A stretch of DNA of 64,000 nt, taken from NCBI GenBank assembly GCA_045541115.1, contig JAZQIM010000020.1, forward strand, positions 78,135 to 142,134, written 5' to 3'. The translations under genes and the position numbers were made by a program. Below the pieces are notes generated by a model that searched no databases, was not told the origin of the DNA, and worked only from the letters and a program-made list of their open reading frames with translations. Origin of the DNA: Aphodoplasma sp045541115 (GTDB taxonomy: Bacteria; Bacillota; Clostridia; UBA1381; UMGS1253). This document shows, in pieces, positions 33,375-41,870 of this stretch; position 1 is the stretch's first letter; every line of letters starts with the position of its first letter.

Positions 33375-34292
33375 TTAATGCTTTAAAATATACTCAATAG
33401 CCGAATTTGCCGCAACAGCACCGTCGGCTGCTGCCGTTATGATTTGGCGAAGAGGTTTTTTTCGGATATCGCCTGCGGCAAAAACGCCGTTAATATTTGT
33501 TTTCATTGTATCATCGGTTACTATGTAACCGGCATCATCACAATCTATCATATCTATAAATAAGGAGTTTGATGCAACAGTACCTACAGCGACGAACATA
33601 CCGTTTACTTCGATATTAGTTTTAGCATTTGTTTTAACGTTTGAAAGGTTAAGAGAGCTTACTATGCCGTCATCATCGGTATTTATGCTCTCTACGACGC
33701 TATCGTAGATTGGGGTGATTTTTTCGTTTGCAAAAACCTTTTCAGCAAGGATTTTTGCGCCGCGGAAAGTGTCGCGTCTGTGTATGAGATATACGTTTTT
33801 ACAGAAGTTTGCAAGAAAGAGCGCGTCCTCAAGCGCCGTGTCGCCGCCGCCTACAACGGCAACTGTTTTCTGGCGATAAAAAGCACCATCGCATGTAGCA
33901 CAATACGAAACGCCGCAGCCACGAAGAGCGTCTTCGTTTGGAAGGCCGAGCGTGCGTGGGCTTGCGCCTGTGCATATAATAATTGTTTTTGCCAAAAATT
34001 CTTCTTTTGAGCAAACAACTTTTTTTACATCGCCATCAAGCTCAAGCTTTGTAACGGAGTCGTTTACGATGTTTAAGCCGAAGCGTTTTGCGTGTTTTTC
34101 CATATTCATAACGAGTTCGGGGCCTGAAATTGGCTCCGGAAAACCGATATAATTTTCAACCTCATAAGTAGTAGCAGCCTGACCGCCGCAGAAGAGTTTT
34201 TCAATAAGAAGAGTTTTTAGTCCGCCGCGAAGAGCGTAGAGAGCAGCATTTAATCCTGCCGGACCACCGCCTATAATTATAGTATCGTACAT
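33375..34292 (-). CDS. trxB: Thioredoxin-disulfide reductase
   Basis: This 305-residue FAD- and NAD(P)H-dependent reductase has the FAD motif GGGPAGLNAALYA (8-20), redox-active C131-A-T-C134, and a nucleotide-binding GGGDTALEDA (148-157). Length is typical. No thioredoxin gene is adjacent. AAAGGAAG precedes the ATG. It may recycle thioredoxin for ribonucleotide reduction or redox defence. Confidence 0.93.
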   Translation of the reverse strand: MYDTIIIGGGPAGLNAALYALRGGLKTLLIEKLFCGGQAATTYEVENYIGFPEPISGPELVMNMEKHAKRFGLNIVNDSVTKLELDGDVKKVVCSKEEFLAKTIIICTGASPRTLGLPNEDALRGCGVSYCATCDGAFYRQKTVAVVGGGDTALEDALFLANFCKNVYLIHRRDTFRGAKILAEKVFANEKITPIYDSVVESINTDDDGIVSSLNLSNVKTNAKTNIEVNGMFVAVGTVASNSLFIDMIDCDDAGYIVTDDTMKTNINGVFAAGDIRKKPLRQIITAAADGAVAANSAIEYILKH

Positions 34293-34430
34293 AATAAACT
34301 TCCTTTCATTTGTGTCTATATTGATATGATACCATAAAAAATTATAAAATTCTACTATGTAAATGAAAATTTTATTTCCAAAGTATATTTATTATATGAG
34401 AAAAATTTTAAAAAGTATTCTTATACGAAA

Positions 34431-34459
34431 TTGACATCGCTTTTCTTTAGATGTATAAT
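34431..34459 (+). promoter_or_regulatory. Consensus promoter of the met operon
   Basis: TTGACA (34431-34436), 17-base spacer, TATAAT (34454-34459): an exact consensus match, about 60 bases before metF. No S-box riboswitch fits in the short leader. Confidence 0.85.
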
Positions 34460-34470
34460 TATTATACATC
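34450..34470. promoter_or_regulatory. 21-base perfect palindrome over the met promoter -10 (candidate operator)
   Basis: The arms GATGTATAAT and ATTATACATC flank a single T. It covers the -10 hexamer and the expected transcription start, the classic position for a repressor operator. The cognate regulator is not in the window as far as I can see. Confidence 0.6.
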
Positions 34471-34521
34471 AATTAAAACAAAAAATATTTACATACAGAA
34501 AAGCAAAAAGGAGAAAAAACG

Positions 34522-35388
34522 ATGAAAATCAATACACTTTTCACATCATCTAAACCTGTGTTTTCGTTGGAAGTTTTTCCGCCTAAAAAAAGCAGTAATA
34601 TTGATACAATATATGAGACTCTCGGCGAATTAAAAACAGTTGAGCCTGATTTTATAAGCGTTACATATGGAGCGGGAGCAAGCGTCGCGGACACATCGAC
34701 AATACAGATTGCAAAGCATATTAAATCTGAGCTTGATATAGAGCCGCTTGCACATTTGACATGTGTTGCATCTACGAAAGAACAGGTTAAAACGCGTGTA
34801 GAGCAGTTTAAAGAATTTGGCATTGAAAATGTACTTGCGCTTCGCGGCGACAAAAATCCCGAAATGCTTGAGGCAAAGGATTTTGCTCATGCAAGCGACT
34901 TGACAAGGGTAATAAAACAAAGTGGAGATTTTAATGTTGTCGGAGCGTGCTATCCTGAAGGGCATTATGAAAACAAGACGCTTGAGATAGATATTGATAA
35001 TCTAAAATATAAAATTGACGCTGGTGCGACACATCTTATAACGCAGCTGTTTTTTGATAACAATTCTTTTTATCATTTTCTCGATGTCGCAAGAGGACGC
35101 GGCGTAAATGTGCCTGTGCAGGCAGGTATTATGCCGATAGTAAAGGTGCAACAGATTGAAAGAACGGTTGCACTGAGCGGAGCGAGTCTGCCGATGAAAT
35201 TTACAAAGATGATCAGCAAATATGATTCTGACAGCGAAGCACTATTTGATGCGGGAATCGAGTATGCGGTAGAGCAAATATGCGATTTGTTGTCAAACGG
35301 AGTCGACGGAATCCATTTATACACTATGAACAATGCGAAGGTTGCGAAAAGAGTCTATGAAGGTGTTCGCAGTGCGCTTAAAAGGTAG
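34522..35388 (+). CDS. metF: 5,10-methylenetetrahydrofolate reductase
   Basis: This 288-residue FAD TIM-barrel enzyme makes 5-methyl-THF for methionine synthase. FSLEVFPPKKSSNIDTIYET starts the barrel; VTYGAGAS, LALRGDKN, GACYPEGHYE and TQLFFDNNSFYHFL are typical folate and flavin-site segments. It is the first gene of a three-gene unit with the MetH activation protein and metH. AAGGAG precedes the ATG. Confidence 0.94.
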   Translation: MKINTLFTSSKPVFSLEVFPPKKSSNIDTIYETLGELKTVEPDFISVTYGAGASVADTSTIQIAKHIKSELDIEPLAHLTCVASTKEQVKTRVEQFKEFGIENVLALRGDKNPEMLEAKDFAHASDLTRVIKQSGDFNVVGACYPEGHYENKTLEIDIDNLKYKIDAGATHLITQLFFDNNSFYHFLDVARGRGVNVPVQAGIMPIVKVQQIERTVALSGASLPMKFTKMISKYDSDSEALFDAGIEYAVEQICDLLSNGVDGIHLYTMNNAKVAKRVYEGVRSALKR

Positions 35389-35390
35389 AT

Positions 35391-36059
35391 ATGAAGAAAA
35401 TTGAACTTGAAAAAATTGATAGAAGAGAGCTTTTGCGCTATTTGGGTTATAATGGCGTGGAGAAAGTGGACGAAAACATTGAGCGTGAAATAGAGTATTC
35501 GTCAGAAGCGCTGCTTGACGCGTTAAATGTGCGATACATATACGTCTGCCGAACAATTAGCGAGATAGAAAAAGCGGGCCTTCTTGAAGGAGAAGATATA
35601 AAAAAACATCTTCTTGGCTGCGATAATGTGATTATTCTTGCGCTCACAATCGGCGGCGAAGTCGAAAACATCATCCGCTCATCGTCTGCCGTCGATGCAT
35701 TAAGGCCCGTAGTATTAGATGCATGCGCATCTGTTGCGGTAGAGATGGCAGCAGATAAATGCGCAGATGAGCTAAAAAAGGAATACGAAAAACAATCTCT
35801 TTATCTTACGGACCGATTCAGTCCCGGATATGGAGATTTTCCGATAGAAAAACAGCATATCCTTTTAAAAATAGTTGATGCATCGCGTAAAATAGGCTTG
35901 TGTGCTACAAAAAGCAGTATTCTTACTCCGCGAAAATCGATAACGGCGCTAATAGGCGTTTCACAATCGGAAACTAAAGGAAAGAAAGCCGGCTGTGAAA
36001 ACTGCGCGCTAAAGGATAAGTGCGAATACAGAAGGAAAGGAAAAGCGTGTAATGTTTAA
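35391..36059 (+). CDS. Stand-alone methionine synthase activation-domain protein
   Basis: This is a 222-residue protein resembling the C-terminal activation (SAM-binding) domain of MetH: RFSPGYGDFPIE and SILTPRKSITALIGVS are the recognisable core. It ends in a Cys cluster C202-x2-C205-x5-C211-x8-C220 that full-length MetH lacks, possibly a metal or Fe-S site. It starts two bases after metF and overlaps metH by eight bases. In this organism it probably reactivates oxidised cob(II)alamin on the domain-less MetH encoded next; the role is inferred from the family and the operon. Confidence 0.85.
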   Translation: MKKIELEKIDRRELLRYLGYNGVEKVDENIEREIEYSSEALLDALNVRYIYVCRTISEIEKAGLLEGEDIKKHLLGCDNVIILALTIGGEVENIIRSSSAVDALRPVVLDACASVAVEMAADKCADELKKEYEKQSLYLTDRFSPGYGDFPIEKQHILLKIVDASRKIGLCATKSSILTPRKSITALIGVSQSETKGKKAGCENCALKDKCEYRRKGKACNV

Positions 36060-38415
36060 GCTTAATACAAACAAATATACAATACTTGATGGTGCGATGG
36101 GCACAATGCTTCAGAAAAATGGCCTTGAGGTAGGTCAGGTGCCTGAATTTTTGTCAATTACACACCCCGAGCTTATAGAAAATATTCATCGCGCGTATAT
36201 ACAAAGCGGTGCCGATATAGTATATGCAAACACATTTGGTGCAAACGAGCTAAAGCTTGAAGGTAGCGGATATAGCGTAGATGAGGTTGTGGGAGCATCT
36301 ATTCGCGCAGCAAAAAATGCGACGAAAGGCTCTGATGCTGCCGTTGCACTTGATATAGGTCCTTTAGGTGAGCTTTTAGAGCCATCGGGCACACTCAGTT
36401 TTGAGGAGGCATATAAGCTTTTTTCGTCTGTTGTATGCGCAGGCAAAAATGCAGGCGCAGATATAGCAGTAGTTGAAACGATGACTGATTTATACGAAGT
36501 CAAGGCGGCTGTGCTTGCAGTGCGGGAAAATAGCGATTTGCCCGTTTTTGTATCGATGAGCTTTGAAGAAAACGGCAGAACCTTTACGGGCTGCTCAATA
36601 GAGGCTATGGCATCGACGCTCGAAGGTTTGGGAGTTGATGCGATAGGAATAAACTGCTCGCTAGGTCCGCGCGAGATATATCCGCTTGCAAAAAGACTTT
36701 GCGAGTGTACGCGTCTGCCTGTATTTGTAAAGCCGAATGCGGGTTTGCCTGATCCTACGGATGGCAGCTACGATATTGACAAAGACGAGTTTTGCGAGGT
36801 AATTGAAAGTTATCATGAGCTTGGTATATGCATGGTTGGCGGCTGCTGTGGCACGACGCCCGATTATATAAATAAGGTAAGCAAGTTATTTAAAAATAAA
36901 AAGCCTGTAAAAAGAAACGTGACGCCGAAAAGCATAGTATGCACGCCGACAAAGGCTCTAATATGCGAAGGCGTCTCGGTAATAGGTGAAAGAATTAACC
37001 CGACAGGCAAAAAACGCTTTAAGCAGGCACTGCTTGATAATAATATAGACTACATATTGTCGCAGGTAGTCGAGCAAGAGGCGGCTGGGGCAGATATCCT
37101 TGATGTAAATGTCGGCATGCCGGGAATTGATGAAGTCCAGATGCTTTGCCGTGTTGTAAAAAAGATTCAGAGCATTACGAGTCTGCCGCTGCAGATTGAT
37201 TCGTCAAATCCACAGGCTGTTGAAGCGGCGCTTCGTATATATAACGGTAAGGCGATTGTAAATTCTGTAAACGGCGAGAAGAAGGTTTTAGAGCAATTAT
37301 TGCCGATAGTAAAAAAATACGGTGCAGCCGTAGTTGCGCTCACGCTTGATGAAAACGGCATACCAAATACTGCCGAGGAGCGAGTAGAAATTGCGCGCAG
37401 GATACTTAAAGAGGCACTTTCGTACGGTATACCAAAGGAAGATGTATACGTTGACTGTCTCACGCTTACGGCATCTGCGCAGCAAGCAGAGGTTAAAGAA
37501 ACACTAAAAGCACTTTCCATAGTGAAAAACGAGCTTGGCTTAAAAACGGTGCTCGGCGTATCGAATATATCATTCGGCCTTCCGAATCGCGAATTATTAA
37601 ACTCTTCGTTTCTTACACTTGCGCTCGGTGCAGGACTTGATTTTCCGATTATAAATCCGAATGTTGCTGCGATGATGAATGCTGTTTTGTCATATCGCGT
37701 GCTTGCAAACATTGATGTTGGCTCGGTAAAATACATAGAGCGTTTTTCGGAAGATGAAGGCGCAAAAGAGTCTGTTAGCACATCGCGCACATCACACACA
37801 CTTATAGATGCAGTAAAAAAAGGTCTTATCGATGAGGCGCGCGCGTTATGCTGCGAAGCTCTCTTGACGAAGGAGCCTTTGGAAGTTGTAAATGAATATC
37901 TTATCCCGGCGCTTGATGCTGTTGGAGAAGAGTTTGAAAAAGGAAAACTGTTTTTGCCGCAGCTTTTAAGTGCGGCGAATGCGGCGCAGGGGGCTTTTGA
38001 TGCAGTAAAAGATAAGATTGCAAAAAGCGGCACAAAAAGCGTTTCAAAAGGCAAGATTGTACTTGCAACGGTAAAGGGCGACATACACGATATAGGAAAA
38101 AATATTGTGAAGGTAATACTTGAAAATTACGGATATAGCGTAATTGACCTTGGCCGCGATGTCGCAATTGAAACAGTAGTTGAAACGGCGCGTAAAGAGA
38201 ATGCGCAGCTTGTCGGTTTAAGCGCACTTATGACGACGACGCTTCCTTCAATGGAACAGACTATAAGAGCAATAGGAAATGAAAAATTAGACTGTAAAAT
38301 CATGGTTGGCGGTGCTGTTCTTACGGAAGACTATGCAAAGAAAATCGGCGCAGATTATTATGCAAAGGATGCAAAAAAAGCAGCTGATATTGCAAAAGAA
38401 GTTTTTGGAAAGTAA
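36052..38415 (+). CDS. metH: Cobalamin-dependent methionine synthase without the activation domain
   Basis: This is a 787-residue protein, against about 1,200 in E. coli MetH. In order: homocysteine-binding barrel with zinc cysteines C202, C265 and C266 (MVGGCCGTTP), a pterin/methyl-THF barrel (GERINPTGKKRFK, DVNVGMPG), the helical cap and the B12 domain with axial ligand H679 in GDIHDIGKN. It stops at the end of the B12 domain, so reactivation must come from the preceding protein. The start overlaps that gene. A terminator follows at 38444. Confidence 0.95.
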   Translation: MFKLNTNKYTILDGAMGTMLQKNGLEVGQVPEFLSITHPELIENIHRAYIQSGADIVYANTFGANELKLEGSGYSVDEVVGASIRAAKNATKGSDAAVALDIGPLGELLEPSGTLSFEEAYKLFSSVVCAGKNAGADIAVVETMTDLYEVKAAVLAVRENSDLPVFVSMSFEENGRTFTGCSIEAMASTLEGLGVDAIGINCSLGPREIYPLAKRLCECTRLPVFVKPNAGLPDPTDGSYDIDKDEFCEVIESYHELGICMVGGCCGTTPDYINKVSKLFKNKKPVKRNVTPKSIVCTPTKALICEGVSVIGERINPTGKKRFKQALLDNNIDYILSQVVEQEAAGADILDVNVGMPGIDEVQMLCRVVKKIQSITSLPLQIDSSNPQAVEAALRIYNGKAIVNSVNGEKKVLEQLLPIVKKYGAAVVALTLDENGIPNTAEERVEIARRILKEALSYGIPKEDVYVDCLTLTASAQQAEVKETLKALSIVKNELGLKTVLGVSNISFGLPNRELLNSSFLTLALGAGLDFPIINPNVAAMMNAVLSYRVLANIDVGSVKYIERFSEDEGAKESVSTSRTSHTLIDAVKKGLIDEARALCCEALLTKEPLEVVNEYLIPALDAVGEEFEKGKLFLPQLLSAANAAQGAFDAVKDKIAKSGTKSVSKGKIVLATVKGDIHDIGKNIVKVILENYGYSVIDLGRDVAIETVVETARKENAQLVGLSALMTTTLPSMEQTIRAIGNEKLDCKIMVGGAVLTEDYAKKIGADYYAKDAKKAADIAKEVFGK

Positions 38416-38443
38416 AAATTTGATATAAAGGGCGAAAAAGAAG

Positions 38444-38475
38444 GAATCTATGAGTTTTTAGCATAGATTCTTTTC
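38444..38475 (+). terminator. Terminator of the met operon
   Basis: Stem GAATCTATG/CATAGATTC with a nine-base loop and a following TTTT. Confidence 0.85.
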
Positions 38476-38493
38476 TGCCTAAAAAGCACTATT

Positions 38494-38509
38494 ACACAAT
38501 ATATTGTGT
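38494..38509. promoter_or_regulatory. NrdR box upstream of nrdD
   Basis: ACACAATATATTGTGT is a perfect 16-base palindrome that fits the NrdR consensus (ACACwATATATwGTGT). Half-copies occur at 38578-38586 (ATATTGTGT) and 38693-38701 (ACACAATAT). NrdR is an ATP/dATP-responsive repressor of ribonucleotide reductase genes. The rest of the 307-base gap is AT-rich and gene-free. Confidence 0.8.
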
Positions 38510-38618
38510 TTGTAATCAAATTTTAACATAAAAATATACGATATATGATTTTCAAAGAAAATAGAAGAAAACAGGAGATATTGTGTAGATATATCCAGAA
38601 ATTGACCGAATTTGGCGC

Positions 38619-38646
38619 TTGATTAGATTTTTTAGTATGGTACAAT
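38619..38646 (+). promoter_or_regulatory. nrdD promoter candidate
   Basis: TTGATT, 16-base spacer, TACAAT, between the full NrdR box and the second half-box. Confidence 0.45.
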
Positions 38647-38722
38647 GGATTTACTAAATGTTGTGGTACACGATTAAATTTTAGTAAAAATTACACAATA
38701 TCAAGAAAGTAGGGGATATAAA

Positions 38723-40810
38723 ATGATTTCATCAGTAAAGAAGAGAGACGGACGTCTCGAGAAATTTGCTCCGGAAAAAATCACATGGGCGATTTTTAAA
38801 GCAGCAACAGCTGTAGGCGGTAAAGATTTTGAAAAAGCAGAGAGTCTTTGCGTAAAGGTGCTCGAGCAGCTCGAGCGTAAATATGATAATCAGACACCGG
38901 ATATCGAGGCAATCCAGGACGTTGTCGAGAAGGTTTTGATTGAGGATGGACATGCGCAGACAGCAAAAGCGTACATACTTTATCGTGAGAAGCGTAAGGG
39001 TGCGCGTGAAATAAATGCACTTATAGGTGCAACAATCGATATGTTTTCAGATTACCTTGGTGACAAGGACTGGCATATACAGGAGAATGCAAATACTCAA
39101 AAGAGCATAAACGGACTTAACAACTATGTTCGTGAGACATTTACGAAGAAGTACTGGTTACATGAAATATATCCCGATGAAGTTCGTGAAGCACACGAGA
39201 GCGGCGATGCACATATTCATGACCTTGGATTCTTCGGACCGTATTGTGCAGGCTGGGATTTGCGTCAGCTCTTGACAGATGGTTTTGGCGGTGTATACGG
39301 TAAAGTAGAAAGCGGCCCTGCAAAGCATATGCGTTCATTCCTTGGCCAGATTGTAAACTCTACATTTACAACACAAGGTGAAACAGCAGGCGCGCAGGCA
39401 TGGTCGAGCTTTGACACATATTGTGCTCCGTTTATCCGCTATGACAATATGACATATGAGCAGGTTCGTCAGTGCTTGCAGGAGTTTATATTCAATATAA
39501 ATGTGCCGACACGTGTAGGCTTCCAGTGCCCATTCTCGAATCTTACATTCGACGTTAAGGTGCCGTCTACATTACGCGACGATAATGTTGTAATCGGCGG
39601 AAAGCTTATGCCGGAAAAATACGGCGATTTCCAGGCTGAGATGGATATGTTCAATAAGGCATTTTGCGATGTAATGTTGCAGGGCGACTCGAAGGGCAGA
39701 GTATTTACTTTCCCGATTCCTACAATCAATATTACAAAGGATTTTGACTGGGACAGCGAAGTTGTTGATGCATTTATGAACATCACATGCAAATATGGTA
39801 TTCCGTACTTTGCAAACTATGTAAATTCAGATTTGTCACCGGAAGATGCAGTTTCAATGTGCTGCCGTTTGCGCCTTGATACAAGAGAGCTTCGTAAACG
39901 TGGCGGCGGACTTTTCGGCTCAAACCCGATGACAGGTTCTATCGGCGTATATACAATCAACCTTCCGCGTATAGGATATTTGTCATCATCGATGAGCGAG
40001 TTTAAATCAAGACTGTGGAAGCTCGTACAAATAGGAAAGACATCTCTTGAAATTAAGAGAAAGATTATCGAAGACCAGTCAGGAAAAGGACTTTATCCTT
40101 ATGCAACACATTATTTGCGCGGCGTAAAAGAGCGTACGGGCGAATACTGGTTTAACCACTTTAACACAATCGGTATTGTTGGTATGAACGAAGCCGCAGT
40201 AAACTTCATGGGTAAGGATTTGACAACGCCTGAAGGACAGGAGTTTGCGCTTGAGATAATGAATTATATGCGCGATTTGATGGTTGAAATTCAGCAGGAA
40301 ACAGGTCACTTCTACAACCTCGAAGCAACACCGGCAGAAGGCACATCGTACCGTTTGGCAATGCTTGATAAAAAGCAGTATCCCGACATAATCACAGCAG
40401 GCAAGGATGTACCGTATTATACTAACTCATCACAGCTTCCTGTAGGATATACAGATGACGTATTCGAGATGATGGAGCTTCAGGATGAGCTTCAGTCATT
40501 ATACACAGGTGGTACTGTACAGCACTTATATATCGGCGAAAAGATTTACGATATCGAAGTTTGCAAAAACCTTATCAAGAAAATATTCACACGCTACAAG
40601 ATGCCATACATTTCAATTACACCTACATTTAGTATCTGTAATGAGCATGGCTATATTGCAGGCGAGCACTTTACTTGTCCTGAATGTGGAAAAGAAGCAG
40701 AAGTATGGTCGCGCGTAACAGGATATCTACGTCCTGTACAGAACTACAACATAGGTAAGAAGGAAGAATATAAAGAGAGAAAAATGCTTGTTGTAGAAGC
40801 AAAAGCGTAA
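38723..40810 (+). CDS. nrdD: Anaerobic ribonucleoside-triphosphate reductase (class III)
   Basis: This 695-residue glycyl-radical enzyme makes dNTPs without oxygen. An N-terminal ATP-cone (residues 1-90, VKKRDGRLEKFAPEKI) senses ATP/dATP. The body has the catalytic Cys-containing GFQCPFSNLTFD, and the C-terminus has a zinc site (SICNEHGY, CPECGKE) and the radical Gly667 in RVTGYLRPV. It is followed by its activase nrdG. AGGGGAT lies before the ATG. NrdR control is expected. Confidence 0.96.
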   Translation: MISSVKKRDGRLEKFAPEKITWAIFKAATAVGGKDFEKAESLCVKVLEQLERKYDNQTPDIEAIQDVVEKVLIEDGHAQTAKAYILYREKRKGAREINALIGATIDMFSDYLGDKDWHIQENANTQKSINGLNNYVRETFTKKYWLHEIYPDEVREAHESGDAHIHDLGFFGPYCAGWDLRQLLTDGFGGVYGKVESGPAKHMRSFLGQIVNSTFTTQGETAGAQAWSSFDTYCAPFIRYDNMTYEQVRQCLQEFIFNINVPTRVGFQCPFSNLTFDVKVPSTLRDDNVVIGGKLMPEKYGDFQAEMDMFNKAFCDVMLQGDSKGRVFTFPIPTINITKDFDWDSEVVDAFMNITCKYGIPYFANYVNSDLSPEDAVSMCCRLRLDTRELRKRGGGLFGSNPMTGSIGVYTINLPRIGYLSSSMSEFKSRLWKLVQIGKTSLEIKRKIIEDQSGKGLYPYATHYLRGVKERTGEYWFNHFNTIGIVGMNEAAVNFMGKDLTTPEGQEFALEIMNYMRDLMVEIQQETGHFYNLEATPAEGTSYRLAMLDKKQYPDIITAGKDVPYYTNSSQLPVGYTDDVFEMMELQDELQSLYTGGTVQHLYIGEKIYDIEVCKNLIKKIFTRYKMPYISITPTFSICNEHGYIAGEHFTCPECGKEAEVWSRVTGYLRPVQNYNIGKKEEYKERKMLVVEAKA

Positions 40811-40835
40811 GAAGTATAAAAATTAAAACGCATTG

Positions 40836-40873
40836 TGCACCATGCATTAAACAGACGTTTTTTGCATGGTGCA
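40836..40873. repeat. 11-base inverted repeat between nrdD and nrdG
   Basis: TGCACCATGCA and TGCATGGTGCA flank a 16-base spacer containing TTTTTT in the loop. The stem is perfect but no T-run follows it, so it is more likely an mRNA-stabilising or processing hairpin than a terminator. Confidence 0.6.
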
Positions 40874-40898
40874 TATTTATCATTAGGAGGATTAACTC

Positions 40899-41579
40899 AT
40901 GCAGATTGCAGGTTTTGTTCCAAATTCATTTGTAGATTATCCGTCGAAAATTGCATCGCTTGTTTTCGCGCCGCTTTGCAATATGAATTGTAAATACTGT
41001 CATAATTTTCATCTGCTCGGTCGCGACGCTTCGAAGGTGCTCTACAATCCGCGCTCGATTTTGGCAGACCTTGAGAAGAAAAAAGGATTTATTGACGGCG
41101 TTGTACTTACAGGCGGAGAACCTACGCTGCAAGCCGGCCTTGCTGACTTTGCGCGCGAGATAAAGGATATGGGATTTTTAGTAAAGCTCGATACAAACGG
41201 CACAAATCCCGACGTTATACAGGCCATGTTAGATGAATCGCTGCTCGATTATATAGCGATGGATATAAAAGCACCATACGATAAATACGACGATGTGTGC
41301 GGAAGAAAAATTGATATTGATAAGATAAAAAAGTCGATACAGATAATTATGAACTCTTCTGTTGACTATGAGTTTCGTACAACCTTCTGGCCAAAGCTTA
41401 CAAAGGAAGACATAGCAGAAATAGCATCGTATATAGATGGCGCCAAGTGCTATACACTACAGCAGTATCGTCCGACACAGCGCACTGAAAATATTGATGC
41501 ACATACAAGCGCATATGTGCGTGAGAGCGGAGAGCTGATAAAAGAAAAGTTTGAAAAATTTAGAATACTTGGGCTTTAA
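40899..41579 (+). CDS. nrdG: Anaerobic ribonucleotide reductase activating protein
   Basis: This is a 226-residue radical SAM activase. It cleaves S-adenosylmethionine at the cluster held by C27, C31 and C34 (CNMNCKYC) and installs the glycyl radical on NrdD. VVLTGGEPTLQ is the GGEP strand. The sequence MQIAGFVPNSFVDYPSKIAS belongs to the longer clostridial NrdG type. TAGGAGG precedes the ATG. Confidence 0.92.
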   Translation: MQIAGFVPNSFVDYPSKIASLVFAPLCNMNCKYCHNFHLLGRDASKVLYNPRSILADLEKKKGFIDGVVLTGGEPTLQAGLADFAREIKDMGFLVKLDTNGTNPDVIQAMLDESLLDYIAMDIKAPYDKYDDVCGRKIDIDKIKKSIQIIMNSSVDYEFRTTFWPKLTKEDIAEIASYIDGAKCYTLQQYRPTQRTENIDAHTSAYVRESGELIKEKFEKFRILGL

Positions 41580-41654
41580 AGGGATATAAATTAAAGGTTT
41601 TTTGTTGACAAGAAGAGAAGCTTTGTGCTATAATAATTAAGCTGCAAAAAACAA

Positions 41655-41746
41655 GGAGAGATGGCTGAGCTGGCCTAAGGCGCACGATTGGAAATCGTGT
41701 GAGCGTTAATAGCGTTCCGAGGGTTCGAATCCCTCTCTCTCCGCCA
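41655..41746 (+). tRNA. tRNA-Ser (anticodon GGA)
   Basis: The acceptor stem GGAGAGA/TCTCTCC pairs fully, the discriminator is G41743 and CCA is encoded (41744-41746). The anticodon stem is CACGA/TCGTG with loop TTGGAAA; anticodon GGA lies at 41690-41692 and reads UCC/UCU. A long variable arm and a GGTTCGAAT T-loop confirm a type II tRNA. Confidence 0.97.
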
Positions 41747-41750
41747 CCAA

Positions 41751-41783
41751 AAAGCAAGCATCAGCAGATGCTTGCTTTTTTTA
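41751..41783 (+). terminator. tRNA-Ser terminator
   Basis: Stem AAAGCAAGCATC/GATGCTTGCTTT with AGCA loop and a long T-run. Confidence 0.92.
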
Positions 41784-41870
41784 TTTTTAAGTATTGACTT
41801 TTTTGAGATTGTATGATAAACCAATCCTCCAAAGCGAACGTTTGTTTGTTCATAGAAGGGAGGTGAGATT

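Noticed and set aside
34293..34521. Possible SAM (S-box) riboswitch before metF
   Set aside because: The transcribed leader is only about 55 bases and lacks the conserved helices.
37167..38084. Antisense open frame of 305 codons across metH
   Set aside because: It lies wholly within metH, is Ser/Phe-rich, lacks a ribosome site and mirrors the codon bias of the sense gene.
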